From: Clostridium sp. MSJ-8
Lineage (GTDB): Bacteria > Bacillota > Clostridia > Clostridiales > Clostridiaceae
Assembly (NCBI RefSeq): GCF_018918325.1
Contig: NZ_JAHLQH010000012.1
Span: 62,001-126,000, forward strand
Direction: 5' to 3'
Length of the DNA stretch: 64,000 nucleotides
Positions 63,630 through 64,000 of this stretch are shown piece by piece (within the stretch, counting starts at the first letter, position 1; the number at the start of each line of letters is the position of its first letter). The notes beneath the pieces are model-generated. The model was not told the origin of the DNA. It ran no database searches and saw nothing but the letters and a program-made list of their open reading frames with translations. Made by a program: the position numbers and the translations under genes.

Positions 63630-64000
63630 AGATTTTTTGGTTGTAACTAATAGACATTTGTATGCAAGATCTATAGAAGAACAGATAAAACGTATTATTA
63701 AAGAAAAGCCTATAGCAATAGTATTAAGAGAGAAGGATATGGATATAGATCAATATAGACAACTTGCAATTAAGATAATAAATATATGTAGAGAAAATAA
63801 TATAGAACTTATGTTACATTCTTATGTAGATGTAGCAATGGAACTTAATTATAAGAATATTCATTTACCTTTGCACATAGCAAGAACACTTGGAGAAAAA
63901 ATTAAATTTTTTAACAAGATAGGTATATCTATCCATTCAGTAGATGAGGCAATAGAAGCAGAAAATATAGGAGCAACTTATATTACAGCTGGGCATATAT
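63622..64000 (+). CDS. thiE: Thiamine phosphate synthase/TenI-like protein (partial)
   Basis: The first 126 residues lie in the window and the gene runs off the right edge. FLVVTNRHLYAR, IVLREKDMD, IELMLHSYVDVAMELNYKNI and IGISIHSVDEAIEAENIGATY (read in two parts) give the ThiE/TenI TIM-barrel. The ATG at 63622 overlaps thiH by 8 bases and has no ribosome site of its own, so it is translationally coupled. With only the N-terminal half visible, ThiE and TenI cannot be separated. Confidence 0.8.
   Translation, partial: MYRDFLVVTNRHLYARSIEEQIKRIIKEKPIAIVLREKDMDIDQYRQLAIKIINICRENNIELMLHSYVDVAMELNYKNIHLPLHIARTLGEKIKFFNKIGISIHSVDEAIEAENIGATYITAGHI

Noticed and set aside
1-64000. tRNA and rRNA genes
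   Set aside because: No segment with cloverleaf-like TTCGA arms or rRNA-like GC-rich sequence was recognised by eye; a tRNA scan would be decisive.

Overview
The window looks like the chromosome of a low-GC, anaerobic, Clostridium-like Bacillota. The DNA is very AT-rich, strong GGAGG-type ribosome sites precede most genes, AGA is the dominant Arg codon, and the families (ComEA, ECF vitamin transporters, BceRSAB-type module, class M sirtuin, thiSFGH) are typical of that group. No rRNA, tRNA or CRISPR array was recognised. The species cannot be named from the sequence alone.

Layout. 0.1-3.4 kb is core DNA (comEA-like gene, lipoprotein, small RDD protein, rlmD-type rRNA methyltransferase). 3.5-18.4 kb, directly behind the methyltransferase gene, is an accessory island: a truncated phage-type integrase facing remnants of another element, an intact IS200/IS605 tnpA element, an AAA ATPase whose downstream Toprim-like partner is broken, a 403-residue protein of unknown family, a type I restriction-modification locus (half-hsdS, hsdR, hsdS, hsdM), a zinc-ribbon protein, a tyrosine recombinase and an inverted silent hsdS target-recognition cassette. 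The last three parts form a DNA-inversion system that can change methylation specificity. 18.5-20.4 kb holds a macrodomain/class M sirtuin ADP-ribosylation pair.

20.7-28.1 kb: an M20 amidohydrolase, then a LytS-like kinase and a response regulator with a SARP-like output domain, followed by a large wall-anchored surface protein whose promoter carries two abutting perfect 11-bp direct repeats. 28.2-36 kb: a YczE-like membrane protein and a hydroxyacid dehydrogenase, then a cobalamin-riboswitch operon encoding a complete ECF transporter (T, fused A-A, S) and two secreted DUF4430 proteins. The larger of these combines DUF4430 with prenyltransferase-like helical repeats, the same two-domain logic as animal intrinsic factor/transcobalamin.

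36.1-37.9 kb has a MarR regulator and a YczE-cytidylate-kinase fusion. 37.9-40.2 kb is a repeat graveyard of two small inverted-repeat elements (MITE-like), one sitting inside an Rpn-type nuclease/transposase gene. 40.6-45.2 kb is a Bce-type two-component/ABC antibiotic-sensing module with a matching operator. 45.4-64 kb contains metE, an MFS transporter, a zinc-dependent phospholipase C-like protein, an amidohydrolase/ECF-S pair, a purine-type amidohydrolase/NCS2 permease pair behind two tandem terminators, a diguanylate cyclase, a MATE exporter, a HAD phosphatase, an aldo/keto reductase, a truncated EamA transporter and a thiSFGH-thiE thiazole operon running off the right edge.

Scattered through the window are several families of duplicated hairpins and leaders (two copies of an 88-nt cruciform, two copies of a second ~80-nt hairpin, three copies of a segment found immediately after terminators). 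Function calls rest on motif recognition; no database search was run.
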